Origin: an uncultured Bacteroidales bacterium
GTDB lineage: Bacteria > Bacteroidota > Bacteroidia > Bacteroidales > FEN-979
Direction: 5' to 3'
NCBI GenBank assembly: GCA_903877385.1
Contig: CAIRDP010000054.1
Coordinates: 219,357 to 283,356 of the forward strand
DNA: 64,000 nucleotides
Shown here: positions 11,538-20,477 of the stretch, one piece after another
Layout: the number at the start of each line of letters is the position of its first letter
Numbering within the stretch: position 1 is the first letter of the stretch
The notes under the pieces: generated by a model
The model's input: the letters and a program-made list of their open reading frames with translations, nothing else
Databases searched by the model: none
What the model was told of the DNA's origin: nothing
Made by a program: the position numbers and the translations under genes

Positions 11538-11966
11538 CTATAACTGGAGAATCCTGTTCAATTCCTCAATTTCTATGGGTTTGTTCATGTAAAAATCCAT
11601 TCCGCTTTCGAAAAACTTATTACGGTCATCTTCAAACGCATTAGCAGTAATGGCAATGATCTTGACCCGTTTTCCCTGGAATGAACTCCTTGATGCTTCA
11701 AGTTTCCTTATCTCCCTTGTTGCTGTGAGCCCGTCCATAACCGGCATCATGATATCCATCAAAATAGCATCATAGAAATTTTCCCTGAATTTATCCATCG
11801 CGATCTGGCCGTCGGTGGCAGTATCCACTTTGTGGCCTACCCTTGTAAGTGCTGCAGTGATGAGCCTCAGGTTAATTGCATTGTCTTCTACAACGAGAAT
11901 CGACAGTGTCTTTTCCTGTGATGGGTCCTTTCCTTTCATCGTCTGATTCTGATCCATAAAATTCAT
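11538..11966 (-). CDS. Stand-alone response-regulator receiver domain
   Basis: The 142-residue protein is a single receiver domain with a 20-residue N-terminal extension and no output domain. The acidic pair is in VVEDNAIN, the phospho-acceptor is Asp71 in LMDIMMPVMDG, and the conserved Thr and Lys are in AITANA and MNKPIE. It closely resembles the receivers of the downstream hybrid kinase, so it may be their phosphorylation partner or a duplicated piece of that gene. It lies 13 bases after mutA and 27 bases before the kinase start. Confidence 0.88.
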   Translation of the reverse strand: MNFMDQNQTMKGKDPSQEKTLSILVVEDNAINLRLITAALTRVGHKVDTATDGQIAMDKFRENFYDAILMDIMMPVMDGLTATREIRKLEASRSSFQGKRVKIIAITANAFEDDRNKFFESGMDFYMNKPIEIEELNRILQL

Positions 11967-11979
11967 GAAATTAAGATTA

Positions 11980-13869
11980 TTATTTTAACGGAATACCTAT
12001 CCGGTTACTGAACGTTTTCAGGCTTTCAAGCAGATTGCTGCGAACATGAACAAAATCATCAACACCGGCTTTCGTCAATATTTCTGTTTTTTCTTTCGGG
12101 TACCCTGCAACTGCAATAATAAGGTTTTTCATTGCGGTTTTCAGCTCCGGGATGGCTTTTGCCGCGAGTTCTTCATATTCTTCATCAGAACTGCAGAATA
12201 CCAGGATATCAGGTCTGTTAACGATTGCCGATGCCACTCCCTCCTCAACAGTCTCGAACCCAGGGTTATCGCTTACAGAAAAGCCTGCACATCCAAAGAA
12301 ATTCGTTGCAAAACCAGCTCGTGCACGCATCATTGCAAGGTTGCCGTATGTAAAAAGAAAAACCTCCGGCCTGCGGTTTCCGTTTCTGACAAACTCTTCA
12401 GTTGAAAGCCTCAACAATTCAATTTTTTCTGAAACCCTGAAAGGATGCAGCTTTTTGTACTTACTTTCAGTATGCCCTCCATCATTCCATGGGTCCTGCA
12501 CTTTATCCATCATCATCTCCTTTAATTCAGGAAACTGGTTGGTGCCGATGAGGACAGATTTCCGCTGAGCAAGGTCTTCCTCCTTTTTCCGGCTGTTCTT
12601 TTCAATCTCATCCTGCACAAACCCGGCTTTAACGGCTTCTATCATACCTCCCATTCCTTCGACTTTCCTGAAAAGGTCCCAGGCATTTTGTGCAAGGCTG
12701 TTGGTAAGGCTTTCAATATAATACGCTCCCGAGGCCGGATCATTGATCCTGTTAAGGTAGGATTCTTCCTTGAATATGAGCTGCTGATTCCTGGCAATCC
12801 TCGATGAAAACTCATCCGGTTGCCTGTAAGGCATATCGAAAGGATAAATTGACAGGGAGTCTGTTTGTCCGATTGCGGCAGACATCCCCTCGGTCGTGGT
12901 TCTCAGCATATTAACATGAGAATCGTAAATGGTCTTGTTCCATTTTGCAGTGGAGGCATGGATGAACATTCTCAGTGAAGCGGGAACCTCAGGCTTGTAC
13001 CTGTCAATTATTTTTGCCCATAAAATTCTGGCTGCCCTCAGTTTGGCAATTTCCAGGAAATAATTCGGGCCACAGGCAAAATGAAACAATATTTTCGGCG
13101 AAAGAAAATCAACTGCAAATCCTTTCGAAGTAAGAGATGTAAGATATTCATTGGCCGATGCCAGGCTGAAAGCAAGTTCCTGGACCAGGGTGGAACCGGA
13201 ATCCTGGAAATAATGGCCGTTAATACTTAATGACCTGAACAATGGCAGGCGTTTGCTGATGGTATTCAGGAGATATTCGGCTTCTTCAAGGTTGTTGCTG
13301 AAATTGATATAAAAATCGCCGTGAAGGAGCAGGTAAGTCAGTGGGTCAAAGTTGATCCCGCCTTTCAGGCTCTCTGTTTTCAGGCCCCTGGCGCTGACTT
13401 CGTAAAAGAAAAGTTCAAGTGTAAGGGGATAGGATTTTGAGCTTGTAAAATAGATCCATGTTTTGGCAAGATCCATCCCGGCCAGCAGCTGTGATATTTG
13501 CTTGTGTGTGGTGATTTCCTGCGCATTAAGGCCGATTGCATCTGCCCCATGCCCTATGGCATCAAGCGCCAGCCGGTTTGCCTCCCCGATATCCGAAGGC
13601 AGGATGTCCTGACGCACGATCCAGTCATTGCTGATACCGGTCCTGAAAATACCAGGCTGTTCTTTTTTCAGCTTGCTGATGTATTCCAGATCGTTCAGAT
13701 CTTCAGCACGGTAATATGGTTTAACCTGAAATCCTTCCCCGGTATTCCATACAAGTTTCTTTTCATAATCAGCTCCTTTCAGGTCTGAAAGGATTTTCTT
13801 TTCCCACTCAGCAGTGGAAATTGGAGGGAATTCGTTGAATAATTTGCCGTCCTGTTCTTTGTCACTCAT
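11980..13869 (-). CDS. mutA: Methylmalonyl-CoA mutase, small subunit
   Basis: MutA is the non-catalytic partner of MutB. The roughly 629-residue chain keeps the barrel landmarks (SINGHYFQDSGST, FHFACGPNYFLEIAKLRAARILWAK, FIHASTAKWNKT, PASGAYYIESLTNSLA). Its C-terminal domain lacks the DxHxxG cobalamin motif, as expected for the small subunit. The ATG giving MSDKEQDGKLF was chosen over an upstream in-frame GTG because it matches the usual MutA beginning. It is the first gene of a minus-strand run that ends with mutB. A TAAATTTG -7 box lies about 130 bases upstream. Confidence 0.95.
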   Translation of the reverse strand: MSDKEQDGKLFNEFPPISTAEWEKKILSDLKGADYEKKLVWNTGEGFQVKPYYRAEDLNDLEYISKLKKEQPGIFRTGISNDWIVRQDILPSDIGEANRLALDAIGHGADAIGLNAQEITTHKQISQLLAGMDLAKTWIYFTSSKSYPLTLELFFYEVSARGLKTESLKGGINFDPLTYLLLHGDFYINFSNNLEEAEYLLNTISKRLPLFRSLSINGHYFQDSGSTLVQELAFSLASANEYLTSLTSKGFAVDFLSPKILFHFACGPNYFLEIAKLRAARILWAKIIDRYKPEVPASLRMFIHASTAKWNKTIYDSHVNMLRTTTEGMSAAIGQTDSLSIYPFDMPYRQPDEFSSRIARNQQLIFKEESYLNRINDPASGAYYIESLTNSLAQNAWDLFRKVEGMGGMIEAVKAGFVQDEIEKNSRKKEEDLAQRKSVLIGTNQFPELKEMMMDKVQDPWNDGGHTESKYKKLHPFRVSEKIELLRLSTEEFVRNGNRRPEVFLFTYGNLAMMRARAGFATNFFGCAGFSVSDNPGFETVEEGVASAIVNRPDILVFCSSDEEYEELAAKAIPELKTAMKNLIIAVAGYPKEKTEILTKAGVDDFVHVRSNLLESLKTFSNRIGIPLK

Positions 13870-13922
13870 ACACTCATTCTGTTCAGTTTCCCGTTTGATG
13901 GGTTTAATCACTCATAGCAGAT

Positions 13923-13976
13923 TCCCCGCCCCTTTACGGGGGAACCCGGGTCCGGCTTGCACTGGGGTTAAAACCG
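13923..13976. other. GC-rich palindromic patch in the mutA leader
   Basis: Between mutA and the divergent epimerase gene lies a patch far richer in G+C than its flanks. It contains CCCCTTTACGGGG (a short hairpin), ACCCGGGT and the 12-base palindrome AAAACCGGTTTT. If the -7 box at 14000-14007 is used, the patch lies in the mutA leader RNA. It does not look like a cobalamin riboswitch. Confidence 0.35.
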
Positions 13977-13999
13977 GTTTTTTTCATAGTAAAGGTAAG

Positions 14000-14007
14000 C
14001 AAATTTA
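14000..14007 (-). promoter_or_regulatory. Candidate -7 box for mutA
   Basis: Read on the minus strand the bases are TAAATTTG, a full match to TAnnTTTG. No convincing TTTG -33 element lies 17-23 bases further upstream. The implied leader is about 125 bases long. Confidence 0.3.
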
Positions 14008-14096
14008 TATAATTATTAGAAGCATACATTCTGTTTGTAAAAATATTAGCCTGTATGTTCAGCTACATTCTTTATTAACTTTACAAAAAAAATGCT

Positions 14097-14951
14097 ATGA
14101 TAGTTTCCATCAGTGGTGCAGGCGGATTTATCGGCAAAGCCCTCACGAATGCTTTTTATGCAAAAGGATGGTCTGTTAAACCCATCAGCCGGGAATCGTT
14201 AAGCATGACAGATGAGGACTTCAGAAATTCAAAAATAGAGGGTTGTGATATGGTCATTAACCTTGCCGGAGCGAATATCTCAAAGCGATGGACCAAGGAT
14301 TACAAAAAGGAGATCCTCGAAAGCCGGGTCCATGCGACACGAAAAATTGTTTCTTCCATACTTGCCTGTTCACAACCCCCTAAACTGTTTATCTCTGTTT
14401 CAGGAACCGATATTTACGACAGCATAAATACCCATGACGAAAACAGCACTTCCTTTGCCGGAAATTTTCTTGGAAATGTATGCAGGGAGTGGGAAACAGA
14501 GGCATTAAAGGCTTCCTCTAAGCTAAGGGTTGTTATTCCGAGAATGGGCATGGTACTGGGTGATGGAGGAGCATTGGATAAAATGTATCCCGCTTTCAGC
14601 CTCGGACTCGGTGCGAAAATCGGCAAAGGCAATCAGGTAATTTCCTTTATCCATATCAAGGACCTGGTGAATGCTTTCATCTTCATTATTGAACAGGAGT
14701 CCCTCAAGGGCCCGGTAAATCTTGTGAGTCCGTACCCTGTCACAAACGCCGAATTCAGTTCGACCCTTGGCAAGGCCCTCAAACAGCCTGTTTTCCTGGC
14801 TATCCCTGGAAAAATCCTGAAATTGCTATACGGCGAAGGCTCCGTTCTTCTACTCGAAAGCCACAAAGTCCTTCCCGGAAAACTTAATTCCACCGGCTTC
14901 CGTTTCAATTACCCTACCATTACGAACGCCCTCTCCAACCTGTTCGGTTAA
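14097..14951 (+). CDS. TIGR01777/SDR39U1-family NAD(P)-dependent epimerase-like protein
   Basis: The 284-residue protein has an N-terminal Rossmann motif (SGAGGFIGKAL) and the family landmarks INLAGANISKRWT, SVSGTDIY, PRMGMVLGDGGALDKM and SFIHIKDLVNAF. These identify the YfcH/SDR39U1 group of extended short-chain dehydrogenases, whose substrate is not established. It also has the usual C-terminal DUF1731-like segment. The gene stands alone on the plus strand and is convergent with the S46 peptidase gene, 18 bases away. Confidence 0.87.
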   Translation: MIVSISGAGGFIGKALTNAFYAKGWSVKPISRESLSMTDEDFRNSKIEGCDMVINLAGANISKRWTKDYKKEILESRVHATRKIVSSILACSQPPKLFISVSGTDIYDSINTHDENSTSFAGNFLGNVCREWETEALKASSKLRVVIPRMGMVLGDGGALDKMYPAFSLGLGAKIGKGNQVISFIHIKDLVNAFIFIIEQESLKGPVNLVSPYPVTNAEFSSTLGKALKQPVFLAIPGKILKLLYGEGSVLLLESHKVLPGKLNSTGFRFNYPTITNALSNLFG

Positions 14952-14969
14952 TCCCTTGCGAACAGAACC

Positions 14970-17132
14970 TTACTTAAGCAGTTTCATTTCATTGATAAGC
15001 CTTTGGGCCCCCGCAAACCGATCAATGATAAACAGACAGTACCTGATATCCAGAACAATATTCCTGCATTGGTCAGGATCATACTGAAGGTCACTCATCG
15101 TCCCTTCCCAGTTCCTGTCGAAATTCAGGCCTATCAGGCTGCCGTTACCATCAAGGACAGGGCTTCCCGAATTGCCTCCCGTGGTATGGTTTGAGGCTGT
15201 ATATGCCACATGCATTGTCCCGTCCTTATCGGCATACTGCCCGAAATCCCTATTGATAATCAGCTCCTTAAGCCTGGGTTCCACAACATAATCATAAATG
15301 TCGGGATTTTCTTTCTGAAGTATCCCCTTTACCGTGGTATAATATTGATAATTTACCGCATCGGCCGGGCTGTAATCATCCACTTTTCCATAGGCAATGC
15401 GCAGGGATGAGTTTGCATCGGGATAAAAGGTTTTACCGGCCTGGTAAAGCATCAGGCCTTCAGTGTATACTCTTTGCAGGCTGTCGATAGTCCTGCTTAT
15501 CTCAAGGTTCACGGGGCTCACCTTTTTATCCATGACAGCTGCTGCGGATGCAGACAGAAGGAATGCCGGGTCATTGCCAAGTTTTTTAATGTTTTTTGCC
15601 CTGGGGTCCGAAAGTATCTTCAGTATCTTTGAACAGTCGGCAAACACCGACGTTTCATACAGCCTGCTCACATATCCTTCCCAGTTCCCGTGATACTTTG
15701 ACTCCACCTGCGTAAAATAGCCAGGTTTAAACGCCGGATCCATGTCGCTGGATATCATCGAAAGCAGCTCAGCAGCAACCCTGCAGTCAACTTTCTGCTG
15801 ATAGTCCTTGAAAAATGAAAGTGTTGCAGCTTTCAGTTTCATCGCACTTGCTTCAAGATCGGCTTCCTTTACATCTTTTTGTGCCGATAGCTTTACAATA
15901 TCCTTGAACCCGCCCGAAAATTTAAGCAGTTCTATCCCCTGGAAGCCTTCTGTAATGTAAATGCCTGCAAGGTCATACGGATAGTACCGCTTGTATGCAG
16001 CCTCAGAAACCTGTATGAGGTTTCCGTATTTTTTGGCCCTGTCCGGGTTAGCATTGGCCCAGGCAATAAACCCCTTCTCCAGTTCCTGCTTCAGGCCCAG
16101 GGTGTTGAGGCGCTTCACACCTTTGCTTTCGCCTATCATTTTTTTCCAGCCATTGGCTATCCCGGCCCGCTTTGAGGCATACTGTATCCTTGTCCTGGTG
16201 TCGGAGGACATTGCTGCCTCTATAATATCAAGCCTTCTCTGCCTGAATGCCACTTTCACCGGGTTCTCCTTGAATGCGATCAGGTCTGTACCAAAGGATG
16301 TGAGATATTCTTTCGTAGTCCCCGGGAAACCGAAAACCATAGTAAAGTCACCTTTTTCCACTCCCCTGATGGAAACCGAAAGGAACTTTCTGGGTTTATA
16401 TGGAACATTGTCTTTTGAGTAATCCGCGGGTTTATTATCCCTGGAGGCATAGATCCTGAAAATGGAAAAATCGCCCGTATGCCTGGGCCAGGCCCAGTTA
16501 TCCGTATCGCCCCCGAAACTTCCTATATTGGCAGGAGGAGCGCCAACAAGCCGTATATCCTTAAATACCTCATTGATAAAGAGGAAATACTGGTTGCCGT
16601 AATAAAAGGGTTTGATTTTTGCTTCATAGCCCGTACCTTTCACTGCATCTTTTTCAATTCTGTCGGTGTTCTTTTTTATCATAGCCGCACGTTCCTGCTC
16701 ACTCATGGCAGGGGTAACATTTTCAAGGACTTTATTGCTCACGTCTTCCATCCTGATAAGAAAAGTAACGGTAAGTCCCGGGTTCGGCAGTTCCTCTTCC
16801 ATGGAACCCGACCAGAAACCTTTGGTCAGGTAGTCATGCTCCAGGCTGCTTTGCCTTTGGATAGAGCCAAAACCGCAGTGGTGGTTTGTAAGAAGCAGGC
16901 CGCTCTCCGATACCAGCACCCCCGTACATCCTCCTCCGAACTGAACCACGGCATCTTTCAGGGAAGAGTGATTTATACTGTAAATATCGTCGGCGCCCAG
17001 TTTCAATCCCTTCTTCTGCATTTCACTGATGATGCTGTTGAGGACGACAGGCGGCCATAATCCTTCTTCGGCCATCATTACCAATGGCAACAGGCTCATA
17101 AGGGCCAGGATTAACAGTATGGATTTTCTCAT
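14970..17132 (-). CDS. S46-family dipeptidyl peptidase, DPP11-like
   Basis: This periplasmic serine peptidase releases dipeptides from the N-terminus of oligopeptides. It has a signal peptide (cleavage near MMAEE) and 720 residues. The catalytic elements are LTNHHCGFG with His85, RHTGDFSIF with the Asp near 221, and GGNSGSP with Ser655. Arg673 in LNFDRNWEG corresponds to the Arg that distinguishes the Asp/Glu-specific DPP11 from DPP7, which has Gly there. The specificity is inferred from that residue. It lies 7 bases after trmB on the same strand. No other S46 gene is in the window. Confidence 0.92.
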   Translation of the reverse strand: MRKSILLILALMSLLPLVMMAEEGLWPPVVLNSIISEMQKKGLKLGADDIYSINHSSLKDAVVQFGGGCTGVLVSESGLLLTNHHCGFGSIQRQSSLEHDYLTKGFWSGSMEEELPNPGLTVTFLIRMEDVSNKVLENVTPAMSEQERAAMIKKNTDRIEKDAVKGTGYEAKIKPFYYGNQYFLFINEVFKDIRLVGAPPANIGSFGGDTDNWAWPRHTGDFSIFRIYASRDNKPADYSKDNVPYKPRKFLSVSIRGVEKGDFTMVFGFPGTTKEYLTSFGTDLIAFKENPVKVAFRQRRLDIIEAAMSSDTRTRIQYASKRAGIANGWKKMIGESKGVKRLNTLGLKQELEKGFIAWANANPDRAKKYGNLIQVSEAAYKRYYPYDLAGIYITEGFQGIELLKFSGGFKDIVKLSAQKDVKEADLEASAMKLKAATLSFFKDYQQKVDCRVAAELLSMISSDMDPAFKPGYFTQVESKYHGNWEGYVSRLYETSVFADCSKILKILSDPRAKNIKKLGNDPAFLLSASAAAVMDKKVSPVNLEISRTIDSLQRVYTEGLMLYQAGKTFYPDANSSLRIAYGKVDDYSPADAVNYQYYTTVKGILQKENPDIYDYVVEPRLKELIINRDFGQYADKDGTMHVAYTASNHTTGGNSGSPVLDGNGSLIGLNFDRNWEGTMSDLQYDPDQCRNIVLDIRYCLFIIDRFAGAQRLINEMKLLK

Positions 17133-17139
17133 AAGGTGT

Positions 17140-17808
17140 TTATTTGCTGTTTTTAAAACTGAACCTGAGGTAACAGATCTTTTTACCCATTTCCAGCCAC
17201 ATTTGTTCGTAATAGGTCTGAATTGTAATCACATCTTCGGTTGTACCTGAATGGTAAAGGTCGTCTGTTTTAAACCCAAGCTCATGGCCGTTTTCATGAA
17301 TACCATTCAGTGTGAAATCAAAGAAATCCCTGCTGTCGGTTTTCAGGAAGACCTGGCCATTGGGGCTGATGACATTCATATATTTTCCGAGGAAACGGTT
17401 GGATGTGAGGCGCTGATTCTTTTTCTTCGGCTGGGGGTCGGGGAAAGTGATCCATATACCTGAGACCTCCCCACTATCGAAAAAATATTCGATATGATCG
17501 ACCATGCTCCTGATAAATGCCACATTCCCCAGTTTCTCCTCCATGACTGTCTTGCACCCTCTCCAAAGGCGGGCGCCTTTCACATCTATTCCTATAAAGT
17601 TTATTTCGGGATGAGCTTTTGCAAGTCCGACTGTGTATTCACCTTTTCCGCAACCAAGCTCCAGGATGATCGGGTTGGAGTTAAGGAAGAACTTTTCATT
17701 CCAGTGGCCTTTTAGGGCAAATGCATTGCCGAGTTCATGATACCTGAATTGGAAAAGAAACGGGAAGGTGAGATTTTCCTTAAAATGGATCAGCTTTTTT
17801 TTAGGCAC
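17140..17808 (-). CDS. trmB: tRNA (guanine-N7-)-methyltransferase
   Basis: TrmB forms m7G46 in tRNA using SAM. The 222-residue protein shows motif I ELGCGKGEYTVGLAK, then NFIGIDVKGARLW, and the family signature ITFPDPQPKKKNQRLT. The reading begins at GTG (MPKKKLIHFKENLTFPF), which fits the usual length. It is 9 bases after the HU/SPOR gene and 7 bases before the S46 peptidase gene, so the three may form one transcript despite unrelated functions. Confidence 0.94.
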   Translation of the reverse strand: MPKKKLIHFKENLTFPFLFQFRYHELGNAFALKGHWNEKFFLNSNPIILELGCGKGEYTVGLAKAHPEINFIGIDVKGARLWRGCKTVMEEKLGNVAFIRSMVDHIEYFFDSGEVSGIWITFPDPQPKKKNQRLTSNRFLGKYMNVISPNGQVFLKTDSRDFFDFTLNGIHENGHELGFKTDDLYHSGTTEDVITIQTYYEQMWLEMGKKICYLRFSFKNSK

Positions 17809-17817
17809 GTCGAAGTA

Positions 17818-19038
17818 CTATTTTGCGAGCAGCCAGGCGCCAGAGAATCCATTGGACCTGGCTTCACTGAGAAGACTTTCGGCGGATTTCTGCTTGCCGG
17901 CCGAGGTGATTGCAACCCTGTAAAGACCGGTCCTGGAACGATCGTAAATTCCTGCATTCAGACCTTTGGAAGTGGCATCCTGAACACATTTCAAAGCATT
18001 TTCACGCACTTTAAAAGCCCCGATGATAATGGCTATTCCATCGCTCTTATTAATGGGGGCAAGCGATTCAGACGAATGGGTTACCGAAGCATGGGTTGCT
18101 GAAGCATGAATTTCCGGGGCATGGGTTTCGGAAAACGAGGTCAGTGATTTCTCATCAATATCGGGAACCATCAATGGGTTCGCCGTTTTATTATCGCCGG
18201 TGAGGGAGTTATTGTCTGAAATCCTGTCGGCCGTCTGCTTTGCTGAATTCACAAGCATGTCCATATCCGGGTCAGTTGAAGGCCTTGCCACAGGGACGGA
18301 AGATGCTGCAGTTTCGCTGAACATCGAAGGGATTGCTCCGAAATCGTAATTGATCTCGGGCCCGTGTGCAGGCGCTTCCTTTTTTTCAACCAGCGAGGAT
18401 GCAGAGAAACGTGAGAAGACCGAACTGAGAATACCTGCATTGTTTACCGAGGGATTCCTGAGCTTGTCGTACTGGGTTATTCCGATGATAGCCGCCGCCC
18501 CTATAGGGATTGCAAGCATGGCAGCCCATTTAAGCGAGCGTGGAAATTGTTTCCTGGGAGCCGAAATATCCCTCTGCTGGGGAACGAGAACTTTTTCGAA
18601 CCTGTCGGAGTATGAATTCCTGCTTACGGGAGGTGATACAAAGGACTGAAGGCCGAATGCATCGGGTAAAAGATTGTGGTCTTTTGCCTGTTCGAACTGT
18701 AGCGTCCCTTCCCTGCCGGCAAACAGCCTGCCAACTTCGGGAATGATAAAGGACTTGCCGCTTTTCAGGTTATGCCTGATGTTTGTTACCAGCTCATTCA
18801 CAAGAGCCAGTGCATCGGCATAGGAAACCCCTTCATCGGTCACTAAACGGTTACACAGCAAACCGTCGTTCTGCTTAAGGTTTATATTGAACAGAATTTT
18901 CTTTGACGGAGGGATAAATGTATGGCTAACCGGATCAATCCTTGCAGGGGCATAATTGCCTATAAAACCTCCATAACCGGGAAGTATTACACAATCATGT
19001 TCTTCCAATAAACGGGAAATCATTATCCGCACATCCAT
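17818..19038 (-). CDS. HU-CCDC81-like and SPOR-domain membrane protein
   Basis: The 406-residue protein starts with two HU-fold-like domains of the bacterial CCDC81 type (residues about 1-130: ISRLLEEHDCVILPGYGGFIGNY, then SGKSFIIPEVGRL). A single membrane helix follows near 170-190 (LKWAAMLAIPIGAAAIIGI), then a low-complexity Ser/Thr/Ala region with short repeats around residues 305-325 (HASATHASVTH), and a C-terminal SPOR domain (IAIIIGAFKVRENALKCV). SPOR binds denuded peptidoglycan at division sites, so a link between cytosolic HU-like domains and the septal wall is plausible. This architecture is typical of Bacteroidetes. Confidence 0.85.
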   Translation of the reverse strand: MDVRIMISRLLEEHDCVILPGYGGFIGNYAPARIDPVSHTFIPPSKKILFNINLKQNDGLLCNRLVTDEGVSYADALALVNELVTNIRHNLKSGKSFIIPEVGRLFAGREGTLQFEQAKDHNLLPDAFGLQSFVSPPVSRNSYSDRFEKVLVPQQRDISAPRKQFPRSLKWAAMLAIPIGAAAIIGITQYDKLRNPSVNNAGILSSVFSRFSASSLVEKKEAPAHGPEINYDFGAIPSMFSETAASSVPVARPSTDPDMDMLVNSAKQTADRISDNNSLTGDNKTANPLMVPDIDEKSLTSFSETHAPEIHASATHASVTHSSESLAPINKSDGIAIIIGAFKVRENALKCVQDATSKGLNAGIYDRSRTGLYRVAITSAGKQKSAESLLSEARSNGFSGAWLLAK

Positions 19039-19073
19039 AATTACAAAAATGCTTGCTGCGAAGATACGTAAAT

Positions 19074-19085
19074 GGGGCTTGCCCC
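19074..19085 (-). terminator. Candidate hairpin after kdsB
   Basis: GGGGC and GCCCC pair as a short hairpin just beyond the kdsB stop codon, inside the 48-base gap before the HU/SPOR gene. The following minus-strand bases are only moderately T-rich (ATTTA), so termination would be weak. Confidence 0.3.
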
Positions 19086-19086
19086 T

Positions 19087-19833
19087 TTATTTCCTGTTAG
19101 TAAGTTTTAATAAATCGGCAGGAGTGTCAACGGCAATACTTTCAAAACCGGTTTCCTTCAGGATCACTTCATACCCGTTCTCAAGCCACCTGAGCTGTTC
19201 AAGGGATTCTGCCGCCTCAAGGGCCGAAGGGGGCAACTGCACGATCTTCATCAGGACATCGGGCCTGTAACCATATATACCGATATGTTTAAAGAAACTG
19301 AAATGTTCAGTCCATGTCGCCGCTTCCCTGTCCCTGATAAAAGGAATTGCAGCACGGCTGAAGCATAAAGCCCTTCCACCGGCAGCGGTGAGCACTTTAA
19401 CCACGTTGGGATTGAACAGCTCATCCCCGGAACTTATCTTTTTCATCAGTGAGGCAATCATTGTTCCCGCTGAATCAAAACAGCTTATCAACTGGGTGAT
19501 CTGCCCAGGTTGAATATAAGGCTCATCGCCCTGTATGTTTACAATCACATCGAATTCCCGGCGGTTCTCCCTGAATTCCCGGCAGACTTCGCTGCACCTT
19601 TCCGTTCCGCTTTTATGATGCCCCGATGTCATCATGGCCCTGCCTCCGAAAGCCAGTACATGTTTTTCAATTCTCTGGTCATCGGTGGCAACAACGACTT
19701 CATCAAGCCCGGGGCATGATGTGGCCTGTTCGTAAACCCTGAGTATCATGCTTTTTCCGTCGATTACAGCCAGGGGCTTGCCCGGGAACCTCGTCGAAGA
19801 ATAGCGTGCCGGTATAACACCAAGAACTTTCAT
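19087..19833 (-). CDS. kdsB: 3-deoxy-manno-octulosonate cytidylyltransferase
   Basis: KdsB activates Kdo to CMP-Kdo for lipopolysaccharide core synthesis. The 248-residue sequence has the nucleotidyltransferase start VIPARYSSTRFPGKPLA, then VVVATDDQRI, TSGHHKSGTERC, VNIQGDEPYI and the C-terminal GIYGYRPDVL. It lies 12 bases after the deoxynucleoside kinase gene on the same strand and probably shares its promoter. Together with lptE, rfbB and galE it shows that the organism makes a Kdo-containing LPS. Confidence 0.96.
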   Translation of the reverse strand: MKVLGVIPARYSSTRFPGKPLAVIDGKSMILRVYEQATSCPGLDEVVVATDDQRIEKHVLAFGGRAMMTSGHHKSGTERCSEVCREFRENRREFDVIVNIQGDEPYIQPGQITQLISCFDSAGTMIASLMKKISSGDELFNPNVVKVLTAAGGRALCFSRAAIPFIRDREAATWTEHFSFFKHIGIYGYRPDVLMKIVQLPPSALEAAESLEQLRWLENGYEVILKETGFESIAVDTPADLLKLTNRK

Positions 19834-19845
19834 ATGAACCAGGAT

Positions 19846-20460
19846 CTAAAACAATCCATGAAGTTCGGCATTGACCTTGTCGATGACAACGTCAAGATGC
19901 TCGGTGTTTTCATTGACTTTCAGATTGTCGACATCGATAAAAAGGATTTTCGAGAGATTGTAACTTTCCACCCATTCCTCGTACATGTCGTTGAGGTTTT
20001 TAAGGTAATCTATGCGGATGGCACTCTCGTATTCCCTTCCCCGTTTCTGGATCTGGCTTACCAGTGTGGGCACACTTGCCCTAAGGTAAATGATCAGATC
20101 GGGAGGTTTTATCAGGGAACTTATAAGTTCGAACAAAGATTTGTAGTTCTCAAAATCCCGGGTGCTCATCAGGTTCATTGAATGCAGGTTTGGAGCGAAG
20201 ATGTATGCATCTTCATAAATGGTGCGGTCCTGGATTATCGTTTTTCCCGACTTCCTGATCTCAATGATATGTCTGAAACGGCTATTAAGGAAATAAACCT
20301 GAAGATTAAACGACCATCTTTGCATATCTTCATAAAAACTATGAAGGTAAGGATTGGTATCAACGTCCTCATAATGTGCTTCCCATTTCAGGTTTTTGGC
20401 CAGAAGGCTGGTCAGCGTTGTTTTTCCTGAACCTATATTTCCAGCAATGGCAATATGCAT
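19846..20460 (-). CDS. Deoxynucleoside kinase
   Basis: The enzyme phosphorylates deoxynucleosides for dNTP salvage. The 204-residue protein carries the P-loop IAGNIGSGKTTL, the substrate-site segment WSFNLQVYFLNSRF, the DR[ST] motif in IIQDRTIYEDAYIFA and a LID-like region YLRASVPTLVSQIQKRGREYE. It belongs to the dCK/dGK superfamily. The base specificity (dA, dG or dC) cannot be read reliably. A good Bacteroidetes-type promoter precedes it and kdsB follows after 12 bases. Confidence 0.9.
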   Translation of the reverse strand: MHIAIAGNIGSGKTTLTSLLAKNLKWEAHYEDVDTNPYLHSFYEDMQRWSFNLQVYFLNSRFRHIIEIRKSGKTIIQDRTIYEDAYIFAPNLHSMNLMSTRDFENYKSLFELISSLIKPPDLIIYLRASVPTLVSQIQKRGREYESAIRIDYLKNLNDMYEEWVESYNLSKILFIDVDNLKVNENTEHLDVVIDKVNAELHGLF

Positions 20461-20477
20461 AAATCGGAATTTACTGT

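Noticed and set aside
13870..13911. GTG start 14 codons upstream of mutA
   Set aside because: The ATG at 13869 matches the usual MutA beginning and needs no rare start codon.
13912..14096. Cobalamin riboswitch upstream of the mutase genes
   Set aside because: No B12-box-like GCCACTG and no extended conserved fold could be recognised. The GC-rich patch is too short.
16479..17060. 193-codon open frame antisense to the S46 peptidase
   Set aside because: It lies wholly within a gene with clear catalytic motifs, has no recognisable domain, and reflects the codon bias of the opposite strand.
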